DNA from: Fluviicola sp.
GTDB taxonomy: Bacteria > Bacteroidota > Bacteroidia > Flavobacteriales_D > Crocinitomicaceae
Assembly: GCA_020849495.1 (NCBI GenBank)
Contig: JADLGD010000111.1
Location: 1-64,000 of the forward strand
Direction of reading: 5' to 3'
DNA: 64,000 nt
This document shows, in pieces, positions 30,391-40,736 of this stretch; the first letter of the stretch is position 1, and every line of letters starts with the position of its first letter. The notes beneath the pieces were generated by a model. It was not told where the DNA came from. It saw nothing but the letters and a program-made list of their open reading frames with translations, and did not search any database. The position numbers and the translations under genes were made by a program.

Positions 30391-31301
30391 TCAATGACTT
30401 CTAGTGGACTTAAAGCAATCACGACTTCTTCTAAACGGTTCATGGAAGATATAATCGTGAATTCATCTGCATTCATCTTTCCAAATTTGATCAAATCGGA
30501 TTCGTTGAGTAAATCTTGAATTACTGAGATGATTTCAGGTTCAATATTTTGTGTTTTTAAAAGAAGTACTGTTTCATACGTTGTTCGTTCCATGAGGTAC
30601 AAACCATAACGTTCGGATAAAAACCTTCTCAAAATGGTAGAAAATTCGATGTAATGTTTTGCCGTTTTATCTTGTTTCCAATAGCCTTTCGCTTTTAAAG
30701 CAGCGATTGCTTGATTGGTTCGCATTTTTAAAGAAAGCTTGGGTTTGGCTTGCAATCGTTTTTGTTTGTTCCAAAAATACAGTCCAACAATAACCACCAG
30801 AAGTGGGATAATGAACCACCAAACTGAATTGAACCAAGTGCTATCATCTACCGCAACAACTTTTACTTCATCGATTGAGTCGTCAAATTTGCGTTTGATA
30901 AATCCCACAAATAATGGTGCAGCTTGTTTTTGCAAAGAACTATCAGTGGAAGAAAAATGGATCATTGGAAATTGATAGCTTGCACTATCCCATGCGGTCA
31001 ACGTATAAGTTCCCTTCCAAATGGTTTGTCCTTTCAGAACATAAGTGGTGTCCTTGAAAGAAAGGATTTCCAAAACACCTTCGTTTTTCCAAAGCTGTTC
31101 GCCTTTGTGTTTTATTCCACAGCTTATTTCACCAGATGTTGGATCGAATTTAAAATTGCTAGGAACCGATTTTAGCAACATTACTAAATTGGTTTGCTCA
31201 CCAATCTGGATACTGTCATTGGTCCAAAACACTTTGATTTCTTGCGCTTTCACACCAGAAAAAATCACTAAAAACAACGCTATGAGGATCCTGATTTTCA
31301 T
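30387..31301 (-). CDS. Bat-operon hypothetical membrane protein
   Basis: Signal peptide, one TM segment, cytoplasmic tail; 4-nt overlaps with neighbours. Confidence 0.75.
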   Translation of the reverse strand: MKIRILIALFLVIFSGVKAQEIKVFWTNDSIQIGEQTNLVMLLKSVPSNFKFDPTSGEISCGIKHKGEQLWKNEGVLEILSFKDTTYVLKGQTIWKGTYTLTAWDSASYQFPMIHFSSTDSSLQKQAAPLFVGFIKRKFDDSIDEVKVVAVDDSTWFNSVWWFIIPLLVVIVGLYFWNKQKRLQAKPKLSLKMRTNQAIAALKAKGYWKQDKTAKHYIEFSTILRRFLSERYGLYLMERTTYETVLLLKTQNIEPEIISVIQDLLNESDLIKFGKMNADEFTIISSMNRLEEVVIALSPLEVIE

Positions 31302-32167
31302 TTGCGATGTTTGAATAATTGAAGTAAAGGATGAAAAGTTGCTTGTCCGGTTTCCAGCACAACGGTATCGATGTTTAATTGATTTAAGATGAACTCGTTT
31401 TTTTTCAAACGCTCTTCTTGTTTGCTTTTGTATTGTGAACGTACTGCAGCTGAAGAGGTATCAACCCATGAAACCTTACCCGTTTCGGCATTTTTCCAAC
31501 GAACAAAGCCCAAATTTGGAAGTTCTTCTTCACCTGCATCAGCAATTTGAATGGCTAATAAATCGTGTTTCGTAGCTGTATTTGCAAAAGCATCCCTGCA
31601 ACTTTCGAGCTCATTGAAATCACTGATTACAAAACAAATGCTTCTGCGTTTATGAATATTGCGGACGTATTTTAATCCTTCTGTCAAATTAGTACCAGCA
31701 TGATCAGGTTTCAAAGCGATCATTTTGCGCAACAGAAAATGCACGTGTCCAAATCCTTTTTTGGGAGGAATGTACAACTCTACTTTATCGGAAACGAAAA
31801 TTGCTCCTACTTTATCATTCTTTTTAGCTGCTGAAAATCCAAGTGTGGCTGCCACTTCCAAGGCCAAAGAAAATTTCGAATCCGTTCCTTTTCCAAAATA
31901 CATGGATCCTGAAACATCGATGACTAGCATGACAGATAATTCGCGTTCTTCTTCAAAAACTTTCACAAATGGTTCTCGAAAACGAGCGGTCACGTTCCAA
32001 TCAATGGCACGCACATCATCGCCAATTTGGTAATTGCGTACTTCACTAAACGACATACCTCTTCCTTTAAAAGCAGATTGGTACTGCCCCGAAAAGACAT
32101 GTTGTGTCATACCACGAGTTTGCAACTCAATGGTTCGAATACGTTTTAGAAGTTCGCTGGTTTCCAT
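31298..32167 (-). CDS. DUF58 domain protein
   Basis: DDVRAIDWNVTARFREPFVKVFEEERELSVMLVIDVSGSM. Confidence 0.92.
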   Translation of the reverse strand: METSELLKRIRTIELQTRGMTQHVFSGQYQSAFKGRGMSFSEVRNYQIGDDVRAIDWNVTARFREPFVKVFEEERELSVMLVIDVSGSMYFGKGTDSKFSLALEVAATLGFSAAKKNDKVGAIFVSDKVELYIPPKKGFGHVHFLLRKMIALKPDHAGTNLTEGLKYVRNIHKRRSICFVISDFNELESCRDAFANTATKHDLLAIQIADAGEEELPNLGFVRWKNAETGKVSWVDTSSAAVRSQYKSKQEERLKKNEFILNQLNIDTVVLETGQATFHPLLQLFKHRK

Positions 32168-32175
32168 GAATGGGT

Positions 32176-33192
32176 TTATGGTACTTCTACACGTTGAAGG
32201 ATCAATTCGATGATTTTTTCTGGTTGCACTTCATCGGCTTCCGCTTCGTAATTCAAGCCAATACGGTGACGCAAGACATCCATTGCTACAGCTCTTACAT
32301 CATCTGGAATCACAAAAGCTCTTCGCTCTAGAAATGCCTGTGCTTTTGCTGCTAAAGCTAAATTGATGGAAGCTCTCGGTGATGCTCCGTAAGCGATGTA
32401 TTTTGCCACTTGAGAAATACCTGCCTCAGAAGGGTATCGACTTGCATTAACGATGTCAACAATGTAACGCTCCACTTTTTCATCCAAGTAAATGGAACGC
32501 GTGAGGTGTTTAGCTTGAACGATGTCTTCAGGTTTGATGACCTGTTGCACTTTTGTCAAACCTTCTGGTCGAGTATTGGATCTCAAAATGAGTTGTTCTT
32601 CTTGTTTGGAAGGGTATTTCAAAGCCACTTTTAGCATGAAACGGTCCACTTGAGCTTCTGGCAAAGGATAAGTTCCTTCTTGTTCAATTGGATTTTGTGT
32701 TGCCAAGACCAAAAACGGAACAGGTAAAGGATGGGTTGTATCACCGATTGTTACTTGACGTTCTTGCATGGCTTCTAGTAAAGCACTTTGCACTTTTGCT
32801 GGAGCACGATTGATCTCATCAGCTAAGATAAAATTAGCGAAGATGGGACCTTTTTTCACGGCAAATTGTTCTGATTTTTGCTGATAAATCAAGGTTCCAG
32901 TAACATCGGCTGGTAATAAATCCGGTGTAAACTGAATGCGTGAAAAATCTGCAGCCACTGCTTCAGAAAGTGTTTTGATTGCAAGCGTTTTCGCAAGTCC
33001 GGGAACACCTTCCAATAAAACATGTCCGTCAGCTAATAAAGCGATCAATAAATTGCGCACCATGGCATCTTGTCCAACAATGACTTTTCCAATTTCAGTT
33101 CGCAATAATTCAAACTTAATTCCTTCTTCTTTGATTTTAGCACCAAGTTGTTGCAATTGTTCGGAAGGAGTCAAACCCGTAGTTTCTATCAT
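32176..33192 (-). CDS. MoxR-family AAA ATPase
   Basis: LLEGVPGLAKT, ADEINRAPAKVQSALLEAMQERQVT; likely start MIETTGL. Confidence 0.95.
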   Translation of the reverse strand: MIETTGLTPSEQLQQLGAKIKEEGIKFELLRTEIGKVIVGQDAMVRNLLIALLADGHVLLEGVPGLAKTLAIKTLSEAVAADFSRIQFTPDLLPADVTGTLIYQQKSEQFAVKKGPIFANFILADEINRAPAKVQSALLEAMQERQVTIGDTTHPLPVPFLVLATQNPIEQEGTYPLPEAQVDRFMLKVALKYPSKQEEQLILRSNTRPEGLTKVQQVIKPEDIVQAKHLTRSIYLDEKVERYIVDIVNASRYPSEAGISQVAKYIAYGASPRASINLALAAKAQAFLERRAFVIPDDVRAVAMDVLRHRIGLNYEAEADEVQPEKIIELILQRVEVP

Positions 33193-33291
33193 AGCTTTAG
33201 CGTAAACACACAAAGTTGAAAAAGAAAGCGCTCAAGCCCTTGCACTTGCTGTTAATTTATGTTAACATTGTGTAGACTGAAATCACACATC

Positions 33292-33654
33292 ATGGAATTG
33301 AGAACCTGTCAGGAATGTGGTCAAAAGCTCTCAGGAAGAAAAGATCAGAAATTCTGTTCGGATTATTGCCGCAATACCTTCAATAACAAATTGAATGTTG
33401 ATTCAACGAATTACATGCGTAGAGTCAATAACATTTTACGCAAAAACAGAAGGGTGTTAGCAAGTTTGAATACAACTGGAAAAAGAACAGTAGATGCAAT
33501 AACCTTAGCTGAAGAGGGATTTAATTTCCACTACTACACCAATATTTACACCACTCAAAAGGGAACCAACTATTACTTTTGTTACGATCAAGGATATGCC
33601 AAAGTAGATGGCGATCAGTATGTATTAGTATGGAAACAGGATTATGTGAAATGA
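33292..33654 (+). CDS. Small zinc-ribbon-like protein of unknown function
   Basis: ORF 33259..33654; likely start MELRTCQECGQKLSGRKDQKFCSDYC with a CxxC...CxxxC pattern. Confidence 0.65.
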   Translation: MELRTCQECGQKLSGRKDQKFCSDYCRNTFNNKLNVDSTNYMRRVNNILRKNRRVLASLNTTGKRTVDAITLAEEGFNFHYYTNIYTTQKGTNYYFCYDQGYAKVDGDQYVLVWKQDYVK

Positions 33655-33655
33655 C

Positions 33656-34036
33656 TTAGAAGTCCCACTTTTCCTTGAACACTTCTAATTTCGGATGGTC
33701 TTTCAAGTTTTCAGAACCTAAGAACAAGACGTTTTTACATTTTGTACGGTCAAAAAACAAAGACAAATGTGAAAGTGCCACATTCATGGTACCAGTGATA
33801 TCAATTTTGTGCATCGCTACTTGCATTTTATCAAAATGATCACGCAACTCAGCTACACGCTTGTCAAAATTGTGGTTTTCATGGAATAAAACAACTGCAT
33901 CAATGATCTCATTTTGTTCATTTGACTCATCATAAGCAATCACATCAAAACCTTTGGAAACAAGCCAAGCGGAAATGTTGTGAGCAAATGCGGTTTTTTC
34001 TTCGAGATAAATTGTTTGTATGTGCAGTGCCATCAC
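33656..34036 (-). CDS. Hypothetical protein
   Basis: 126 aa with its own promoter-like -7 element at 34099-34106 (minus TAAATTTG). Confidence 0.6.
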   Translation of the reverse strand: MMALHIQTIYLEEKTAFAHNISAWLVSKGFDVIAYDESNEQNEIIDAVVLFHENHNFDKRVAELRDHFDKMQVAMHKIDITGTMNVALSHLSLFFDRTKCKNVLFLGSENLKDHPKLEVFKEKWDF

Positions 34037-34073
34037 TGAATTTTAATAATTGTTATTATACTTTAATAAAACA

Positions 34074-34089
34074 AATGAAACGTTTCATT
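34074..34089. promoter_or_regulatory. 16-nt perfect palindrome, candidate operator
   Basis: AATGAAACGTTTCATT just downstream of minus-strand TAAATTTG (34099-34106). Confidence 0.5.
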
Positions 34090-34165
34090 AAGGGATTGCA
34101 AATTTACTGTAATCTTTTTGGTAAATGGTCAACTTTCAAAAAAGAATTGTCATTTTTCTTAAAAT

Positions 34166-35563
34166 TTACTGATATCCAAGTATTCTTAGGAAATCTGCAG
34201 CTGTTTGTTCTTCCGAAAATAGTTCATTGACAATTTTACCTTGTTCGTCTCTTTTAATCAAAACGTGTTTCGGTTCTGGAATCAAACAATGTTTTAATCC
34301 TCCAAATCCACCTATGGTTTCTTGATAAGCTCCCGTATTGAAAAAGCCAATGTAGAGTGGTTTATTCTTATCAAACTTTGGAAGATAAATGGCGTTTGAA
34401 TGTTGTTCAGAATTGTAATAATCATCGCTATCACACGTTAAACCTCCCAATAAAACGCGCTCATAGTCATCGTTCCAGCGATTGATTGGCAACATGATGA
34501 ACCGTTGGTTGATCGCCCAAGTATCCGGTAAATTGGTCATAAATGAACTATCAATCATGTTCCACTTTTCACGGTCATTTTGTTGCTTTTGGTGCAATAC
34601 ATTGAAAATGGCACCACCACTTTCACCTACGGTAAACGAACCGAATTCAGTGAAAATATTTGGTTCTTCAATTTCATTATCCGAACAAACACGTTTTACT
34701 TGCATCAAGATTTCACGAACCATGTAGGCATAATCAAAATCAAAGGCCAAAGATTTTTTAATTGGGAAACCACCTCCAATGTTCAAAGAATCCAAAGTTG
34801 GACATACTTTTTTCAAATCGGAGTAGATACGCAAACACTTTGTTAACTCATTCCAATAGTAAGACGTATCGTTGATACCTGTATTGATGAAAAAGTGTAG
34901 CATTTTGATCTCTACACGCGGATTGTCTTGAATAAACGCTTTATAGAAAGGAACAATCTCACGGTAACGAATGCCTAAACGCGAGGTATAAAACTCAAAT
35001 TTTGGTTCTTCCTCAGATGCAATACGAATTCCAATTTTCACTTGATTATCGCCTGCTGCAGCTAAAATATCATGAATTTCAGTTGTGTTGTCTACCACTG
35101 GAATCACATTCAAGCGCTTCGTATTGATTAAATCAGCAATATTTTGGATATAAGCTTTTGGTTTGTAACCGTTGCAAATGACATAGCTACCATCTTTCAG
35201 CTTTCCGCAGTCCATCAGGTTTTTTACAATGTCAATGTCAAAAGCAGAAGACGTTTCAATGTGTACATCGTTTTTCAACACTTCATCTAAGACAAAGGAG
35301 AAATGCGAACTTTTTGTACAGTAGGAATAATAGTAATTTCCGGTATAACCTAAGTTATTCATGGCTTCACGGAACCAACCTTTGGCTCGTTGAATGTTAT
35401 TCGATATCTGCGGAAGGTAATTGAATTTCAATGGCGTACCATATTCTTCAATTAAACGCATCAAATCAATCCCATGAAACATCAAACGGTCTTCGCGCAA
35501 ATTGAATTCATTTTGCGGAAAATCAAAAGTTTGATCAATTAGGTCTATATACTTTGTTCTCAT
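34166..35563 (-). CDS. speA: Arginine decarboxylase-like fold-III PLP enzyme
   Basis: YYYSYCTKSSHFSFVLDEVLKNDVHIETSSAFDIDIV and SLNIGGGFPIKKS; 465 aa. Confidence 0.8.
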   Translation of the reverse strand: MRTKYIDLIDQTFDFPQNEFNLREDRLMFHGIDLMRLIEEYGTPLKFNYLPQISNNIQRAKGWFREAMNNLGYTGNYYYSYCTKSSHFSFVLDEVLKNDVHIETSSAFDIDIVKNLMDCGKLKDGSYVICNGYKPKAYIQNIADLINTKRLNVIPVVDNTTEIHDILAAAGDNQVKIGIRIASEEEPKFEFYTSRLGIRYREIVPFYKAFIQDNPRVEIKMLHFFINTGINDTSYYWNELTKCLRIYSDLKKVCPTLDSLNIGGGFPIKKSLAFDFDYAYMVREILMQVKRVCSDNEIEEPNIFTEFGSFTVGESGGAIFNVLHQKQQNDREKWNMIDSSFMTNLPDTWAINQRFIMLPINRWNDDYERVLLGGLTCDSDDYYNSEQHSNAIYLPKFDKNKPLYIGFFNTGAYQETIGGFGGLKHCLIPEPKHVLIKRDEQGKIVNELFSEEQTAADFLRILGYQ

Positions 35564-35642
35564 CAGCTATACCAAACGTGGTATCTTACGACATACCAAT
35601 CAAAAAGTTCCATAAAAACAATCCTACTAATTGCAGGGGGCG

Positions 35643-35650
35643 CAAAGTTA
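35643..35650 (-). promoter_or_regulatory. Candidate -7 element for the decarboxylase gene
   Basis: Minus strand TAACTTTG, exact TAnnTTTG. Confidence 0.4.
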
Positions 35651-35754
35651 CGTGAAACTCTCAGAAGTTAGTGGGAAAAAACCTAAAAAATGGTACTCTT
35701 TTTCTAAGAAGCTTCAAAAAAAAGAAAAATCCTCTGCGATTCAGCCGCTTTTTC

Positions 35755-37011
35755 TTAGTCCAAGTTAATTTTCGACATCCAAATTTTTCGAATTTCTCCA
35801 ACGGTTACTCTCCCAACTGCGATGAGTTGCTTATTGTGTACAATTAAAGCTCGAGGCTGACAGTATTTCTGCGTTTTGTATCGTTTTTCTTTTACGAAAC
35901 CTTGCAGATTAAAAAAGCTAATCACAAATTTATCGGTTTCACTTACATTCAAAACAGCCCAATTGGTTTCATCAATTTGTGCAACTACTGGTGTTTCGCC
36001 GTAATCCCCATTAAACCCTTTTTTATACAAAGTGTCACCCTTGGTATTGAACAGAAATACAAAGCTTTCTGGTTCTATATGTAAATCCTGACCTACAACG
36101 AAAACGTATTTTTCAGATGCAACCAAATCATTGACATAGGCTCCAATCTTATAGGAAAATTTCTCTCTGTGCGTAAATACTTGGGTGGTCATGCTGTAAA
36201 ATTCTTGGTCGAATTGTATCAACGCCATGGGATTCGTGTTTCTGTAGGTGCTATCTCTTCCAGACACCTCTCCACAAAGCCAAAAAGAACCAGCGGCACC
36301 TTTGGCCAATGCTAATCCATCAAAAGTTCTGGCGTCGAAATTAGATTTCAAGAACCAAGCTGGTCGTAAATAAGTTGAATCGAATAAAGTGGCACCCGTA
36401 GCATCTGTGTGAATGAAACGCAATGAAAACTCGTCTTTTAGTCCCATTTCTGGGTCGGGTTTCGTGAATGAAGATGCAGCGATGATTAATCCGTTTTGCG
36501 CATCGCAGGTCATCCCAAATGGCGTCGAATTGTAAAAAGAAGGATACACTCGGTAGGCCTGAGTTTTGAGTGTTGTATCTAAAAATAGTGCGAAAACACC
36601 TTGACCTCGATCTCTATCGTAATTTTTTTCACGGTAATCGTTCATGAACCCGCTCACAGCGATTCGATGATCTGCTAACAATACAATGTGTTGTGCTTCA
36701 ATTCCTGGAAGAAAAGCGCTGCGAAGAAGTTTCCCAGTTGGACTAAATTTTTGAATAAACGGATGAGTTCCATAAGGCAAAGTTGTATCTGCATACACTG
36801 TTTTTCCATTCACCTCTTTAAAAAATTCGAGTCCAGTTTCATAGCGTCCAACAACATAGGTATTCCCTTGCGTATCCGTCACTGCATTCATTGGATCAAA
36901 ATTAGCGAACTTGCTCCCTTCAATTTTTTCCCATACCGTGGATTGCGAAAACAAAATGTTTCCTGACAAGCAAAGCCATATAAAATAGACCCATTTATTC
37001 ATAATGTTCAA
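35755..37011 (-). CDS. Secreted hypothetical protein, beta-propeller/SBBP-like
   Basis: Signal peptide; AVTDTQGNTYVVGRYETGL-type repeats. Confidence 0.6.
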   Translation of the reverse strand: MNIMNKWVYFIWLCLSGNILFSQSTVWEKIEGSKFANFDPMNAVTDTQGNTYVVGRYETGLEFFKEVNGKTVYADTTLPYGTHPFIQKFSPTGKLLRSAFLPGIEAQHIVLLADHRIAVSGFMNDYREKNYDRDRGQGVFALFLDTTLKTQAYRVYPSFYNSTPFGMTCDAQNGLIIAASSFTKPDPEMGLKDEFSLRFIHTDATGATLFDSTYLRPAWFLKSNFDARTFDGLALAKGAAGSFWLCGEVSGRDSTYRNTNPMALIQFDQEFYSMTTQVFTHREKFSYKIGAYVNDLVASEKYVFVVGQDLHIEPESFVFLFNTKGDTLYKKGFNGDYGETPVVAQIDETNWAVLNVSETDKFVISFFNLQGFVKEKRYKTQKYCQPRALIVHNKQLIAVGRVTVGEIRKIWMSKINLD

Positions 37012-37032
37012 AATCGAGGGAATATTTCGCCA

Positions 37033-37491
37033 TTATTTTTCCTCTTCTTTTTTCTGTTGGTACATTTTGGTTTTACGGACCACAAAACGTTCGAAATTAC
37101 TCAACAACAAAGTGATGATCAAAAACCCAACGGTCAATAATCCAGCTGAAATTAAGTAACCCAAACCACACAAAACGCCAATGGATGCGATGAACCAAAT
37201 AAAGGCAGCGCTGGTTACTCCAGTTACTTTATCGTGTTCCTTAAAAATAACACCACCTCCAAGAAAACCAATCCCTGTAATGATTTGACCGATTACTCGT
37301 GTTGGATCTGCAGTTCCTCCAAAACTAATTCCTACCAAGGTAAAAATGGTCACTCCAACACAAATCAACACGTGTGTGCGAATACCAGCTACTTTGTTTT
37401 TCATTTCACGTTCGATGCCTACTACACCTCCGCAAACGGTAGCTACTCCAATTTCAGGCAACATTTTCAATAAAAAATCCAGTTCTTGCAT
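37033..37491 (-). CDS. MgtC/SapB family membrane protein
   Basis: GGVVGIEREMKNKVAGIRTHVLICVGVTIFTL...IITGIGFLGGGVIFKE. Confidence 0.92.
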   Translation of the reverse strand: MQELDFLLKMLPEIGVATVCGGVVGIEREMKNKVAGIRTHVLICVGVTIFTLVGISFGGTADPTRVIGQIITGIGFLGGGVIFKEHDKVTGVTSAAFIWFIASIGVLCGLGYLISAGLLTVGFLIITLLLSNFERFVVRKTKMYQQKKEEEK

Positions 37492-37525
37492 GCTTCGATT
37501 TTTGAATTACTGTTCAACAAATAGA

Positions 37526-37879
37526 TTATAAAATGGTCGTTACCAATACTGGTGGACGACCTATCACAGCTTTATTTCCGTTAATTACAATCGGTCGTTC
37601 GATCAAAACAGGATGCTCTACCATCGCTTGAATCCATTGGTCAGCAGAAAGTGTTTTTCCTTTGTAGTTTTCTTTGAAAACGGTTTCACCTGTTCGCAAC
37701 AAAGCTTGCGGCTCGATACCCAATTTTGCAATCAGTGCTTTCAGGGAATCAAAGCTTGGAGCGTCTTTTAAATATTCGACCACTTCAATCTCACAATTTA
37801 CCTCATTGAGTAAACCCAGTGCTTCTCTACTTTTTGAACAACGAGGGTTATGGAAAATAATGATTTTATCTGCTGCCAT
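37526..37879 (-). CDS. arsC: ArsC/Spx-family protein (arsenate reductase, glutaredoxin type)
   Basis: IIFHNPRCSKSREAL...; ERPIVINGNKAVIGRPP. Confidence 0.9.
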   Translation of the reverse strand: MAADKIIIFHNPRCSKSREALGLLNEVNCEIEVVEYLKDAPSFDSLKALIAKLGIEPQALLRTGETVFKENYKGKTLSADQWIQAMVEHPVLIERPIVINGNKAVIGRPPVLVTTIL

Positions 37880-37902
37880 GTTTTGTGTTTTGACAAATAT
37901 AC

Positions 37903-39144
37903 TTAACCAATCAATTGATTGAACAAGGTAAAATTGTCATTCAGGTATTCAAATTGAAATCCTTGTTGGTGCAAACGTTCTTTTAATCCTTCCAATTTAT
38001 CAGCTGCTGGTAATTCGATACCTACCACCGCAGGGCCACTTTCCCGATTGTTTTTTTGTGAAAATTGGAAATGCGTGATGTCATCTTCCGCTTGCAACAC
38101 ATCCGAAACGAAAGCTTTCAAAGCCCCTGGTCGTTGCGGAAATTCAATCAAGAAATAATGTTTTTTTCCGAGGTATAACAAGGCTCTTTCTTGAATTTCA
38201 GGCATTCTGAAAATGTCGTTGTTGCTTCCACTCACCACACAAACAAGCGTTTTTCCTTGAAATTGTTCCGCATACAGTTCTGCAGCTGCGATGGTCAAAG
38301 CTCCTGCTGGTTCTACAACCAAAGCCTCTTCATTGTACAAACGCAAAATTGTAGCACACACTTTCCCTTCTGGAACGGTCAACACCTCATCCAATCCGCT
38401 TTTACAAATGGAAAAAGTTGTTGACCCAACTTGTTGAACAGCTGCCCCATCAACAAATTTATCGATCTGTTCCAAGCGGGTAACTTTACCGTTTTCAATT
38501 GATTTTTTCATGGTAGGTGCTCCAGCAGGTTCAACGCCTATGATTGTTGTTTCAGGATACAATTGTTTGAAATAAGAAATGACTCCTGCAGCTAAACCAC
38601 CTCCGCCAATAGGCACTAAAATAACATCCGGCACGGCTTCCATTTGTTGGGCAATTTCTAAACCCACAGTAGCTTGTCCTGCAATGATTCGTTCATCATC
38701 GAAGGGATGAACAAAACAACAATTTGTTTCATTTTCATACTTTTTGGCCGCTAAAAAAGCAGCGTCAAAAGTTTCTCCAGCTAGGCGAATTTCAACCCAT
38801 GATTGACCAAAGCGTTTTACAGCAGCAATCTTTTGCTTCGGTGTTGTTTCAGGCATAAAGATTACACCTTTCACCTGCATGAGTGCACAGGCAAATGCTA
38901 CGCCTTGCGCATGATTTCCCGCACTTGCACAAACAACTCCAGCCGTTTTTTCAGCTTCGCTTAATCCTGACATCAAGTTGTAAGCACCGCGGATTTTATA
39001 AGAACGAACTACTTGGGTATCTTCACGCTTCAACCACACCGATCCTTTGGTCAAATTAGAAAGCGTTTCATTGTAAACAAGCGGGGTAACTGGTATTACC
39101 CCTTCTCGCTGTTGATGTGCCGCTTCAATTTTATCTATTCCGAC
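37903..39144 (-). CDS. ilvA: Threonine ammonia-lyase
   Basis: VWLKREDTQVVRSYKIRGAYN, PIGGGGLAAGV; likely start MVGIDKIEAAH. Confidence 0.93.
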   Translation of the reverse strand, partial: VGIDKIEAAHQQREGVIPVTPLVYNETLSNLTKGSVWLKREDTQVVRSYKIRGAYNLMSGLSEAEKTAGVVCASAGNHAQGVAFACALMQVKGVIFMPETTPKQKIAAVKRFGQSWVEIRLAGETFDAAFLAAKKYENETNCCFVHPFDDERIIAGQATVGLEIAQQMEAVPDVILVPIGGGGLAAGVISYFKQLYPETTIIGVEPAGAPTMKKSIENGKVTRLEQIDKFVDGAAVQQVGSTTFSICKSGLDEVLTVPEGKVCATILRLYNEEALVVEPAGALTIAAAELYAEQFQGKTLVCVVSGSNNDIFRMPEIQERALLYLGKKHYFLIEFPQRPGALKAFVSDVLQAEDDITHFQFSQKNNRESGPAVVGIELPAADKLEGLKERLHQQGFQFEYLNDNFTLFNQLIG

Positions 39145-40196
39145 CATACAGTAGTTGTTGTTGGACGCAATTGTCTGACAGCTCTTCCTGTTTGCCACAA
39201 TTCAGATTCGCGGATTTCAGTCAATTCTTTATCCAAAGTATCACGATAATCAGCCTTACTTCCTTCTTCGATCACTCGTTTTGCTTCTCTTCCTGATTTC
39301 ACCTCATCGTACAACGATTCAAACACTGGAAGGGCTGCATCACGGAATTTACCTTTCCAGTCCAAGGCACCGCGTTGAGCAGTTACAGAAGTGTTGGCAT
39401 ACATCCAATCCATTCCTTTTTCTGCCACTAAAGGCATTAAACTTTGGGTCAATTCTTCCACTGTTTCATTGAAAGCTTCAGAAGGAGAATGTCCGTTTTT
39501 TCGCAACACTTGGTACTGTGCTTCAAACATTCCTGCCAAAGCACCCATTAAGATCCCACGCTCTCCTGTCAAATCAGAATACACTTCTTTTTTGAAATCC
39601 GTTTCGAACAAGTAACCCGAACCTACTCCAATTCCTAAAGCGATAGCCGTTTGCATGGCATTTCCAGAAACATCTTGGTAAACAGCCACACTGGAATTGA
39701 TTCCTTGTCCTTGTAGAAATAAACGGCGTAAAGAAGTACCGGAACCTTTAGGAGCTACTAAAACCACATCAATATCTGCAGGTGGAACAATACCTGTTTG
39801 CTCATGAAAAGTGATGCCGAAACCGTGAGAAAAATAAAGCGTTTTTCCTTTTGTTAAAAATGGTTTTACGTGTTTCCAAGCATCAATTTGTCCAGCATCC
39901 GATAGTAAATAACATACGATTGAAGCTTGTTGACATGCTTCTTCAATTGAAAACAAGTTTTCACCTGGAACCCAACCATCTTCAACTGCTTTTGCCCAAC
40001 TTTTTCCCCCTTCACGTTGACCAACGATCACGTTAAATCCATTGTCTTTTAAATTAAGCGATTGACCCGGACCTTGTACGCCATAACCAATCACCGCGAT
40101 TGTGTCGTTTTTTAATGTTGAAAGTGCTTTTTCTAAAGGAAATTCATCGCGGGTTACAACGGTTTCGTTTACTCCGCCAAAATTGATTGTTGCCAT
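39135..40196 (-). CDS. ilvC: Ketol-acid reductoisomerase, resembling fungal Ilv5
   Basis: IAVIGYGVQGPGQSLNLKDNGFNVIVGQR; NGHSPSEAFNETVEELTQSL. Confidence 0.94.
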   Translation of the reverse strand: MATINFGGVNETVVTRDEFPLEKALSTLKNDTIAVIGYGVQGPGQSLNLKDNGFNVIVGQREGGKSWAKAVEDGWVPGENLFSIEEACQQASIVCYLLSDAGQIDAWKHVKPFLTKGKTLYFSHGFGITFHEQTGIVPPADIDVVLVAPKGSGTSLRRLFLQGQGINSSVAVYQDVSGNAMQTAIALGIGVGSGYLFETDFKKEVYSDLTGERGILMGALAGMFEAQYQVLRKNGHSPSEAFNETVEELTQSLMPLVAEKGMDWMYANTSVTAQRGALDWKGKFRDAALPVFESLYDEVKSGREAKRVIEEGSKADYRDTLDKELTEIRESELWQTGRAVRQLRPTTTTVWSE

Positions 40197-40207
40197 AATT
40201 TTATTTT

Positions 40208-40735
40208 TTAAAAGGTTGTGTTTAATTCGTGTAAATAACTCTCTAATGTTTTCATCGGTTTAGTAACCGCTACTCTACCTGAACGCGAAAATTCAAGTAC
40301 TTTGAAAGCTCGTAAATCTTTCACCAATTGTTGAATTGCCTGTTCGTGACCTGTTAATTCAAAAACCACGTATTCACTAGAAACAGCTAGCATTCGTGCA
40401 TTGTGTTTTCGAATTAACTGTTCCAGTTCAGGCATTTTCGCATCATCCATTGCTGTTTTCACCAAAGCCAATTCTTGGTAAACAATGTCTGCATCTGCAT
40501 GGTAAAAGGCTTTTAGGACCTCCACTTGTTTTTCCAATTGAGCGACTACTTTTTTCACCAAATCTTCTGATTCTCTCACCACAATGGTGTAGCGGTAAAC
40601 ATCCTCTACTTCCGTTTCTGATGCGGTGATGCTATCAATGTTGATGTGTCTTCTAGTAAAAATGATGGTCAATCGGTTCAAGATACCGATCGTGTTTTCT
40701 GTAAAAACAGAAATGTTGTATCGTTGCTTTTCCAT
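40208..40735 (-). CDS. ilvN: Acetolactate synthase small subunit
   Basis: ACT domain NISVFTENTIGILNRLTIIFTRRHINIDSITAS. Confidence 0.93.
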   Translation of the reverse strand: MEKQRYNISVFTENTIGILNRLTIIFTRRHINIDSITASETEVEDVYRYTIVVRESEDLVKKVVAQLEKQVEVLKAFYHADADIVYQELALVKTAMDDAKMPELEQLIRKHNARMLAVSSEYVVFELTGHEQAIQQLVKDLRAFKVLEFSRSGRVAVTKPMKTLESYLHELNTTF

Positions 40736-40736
40736 G

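Noticed and set aside
39145-39198. N-terminal 18-aa extension of ilvA in the ORF track
   Set aside because: Overlaps the end of ilvC; the internal Met (MVGIDKIEAAHQQREG) is a normal IlvA start.
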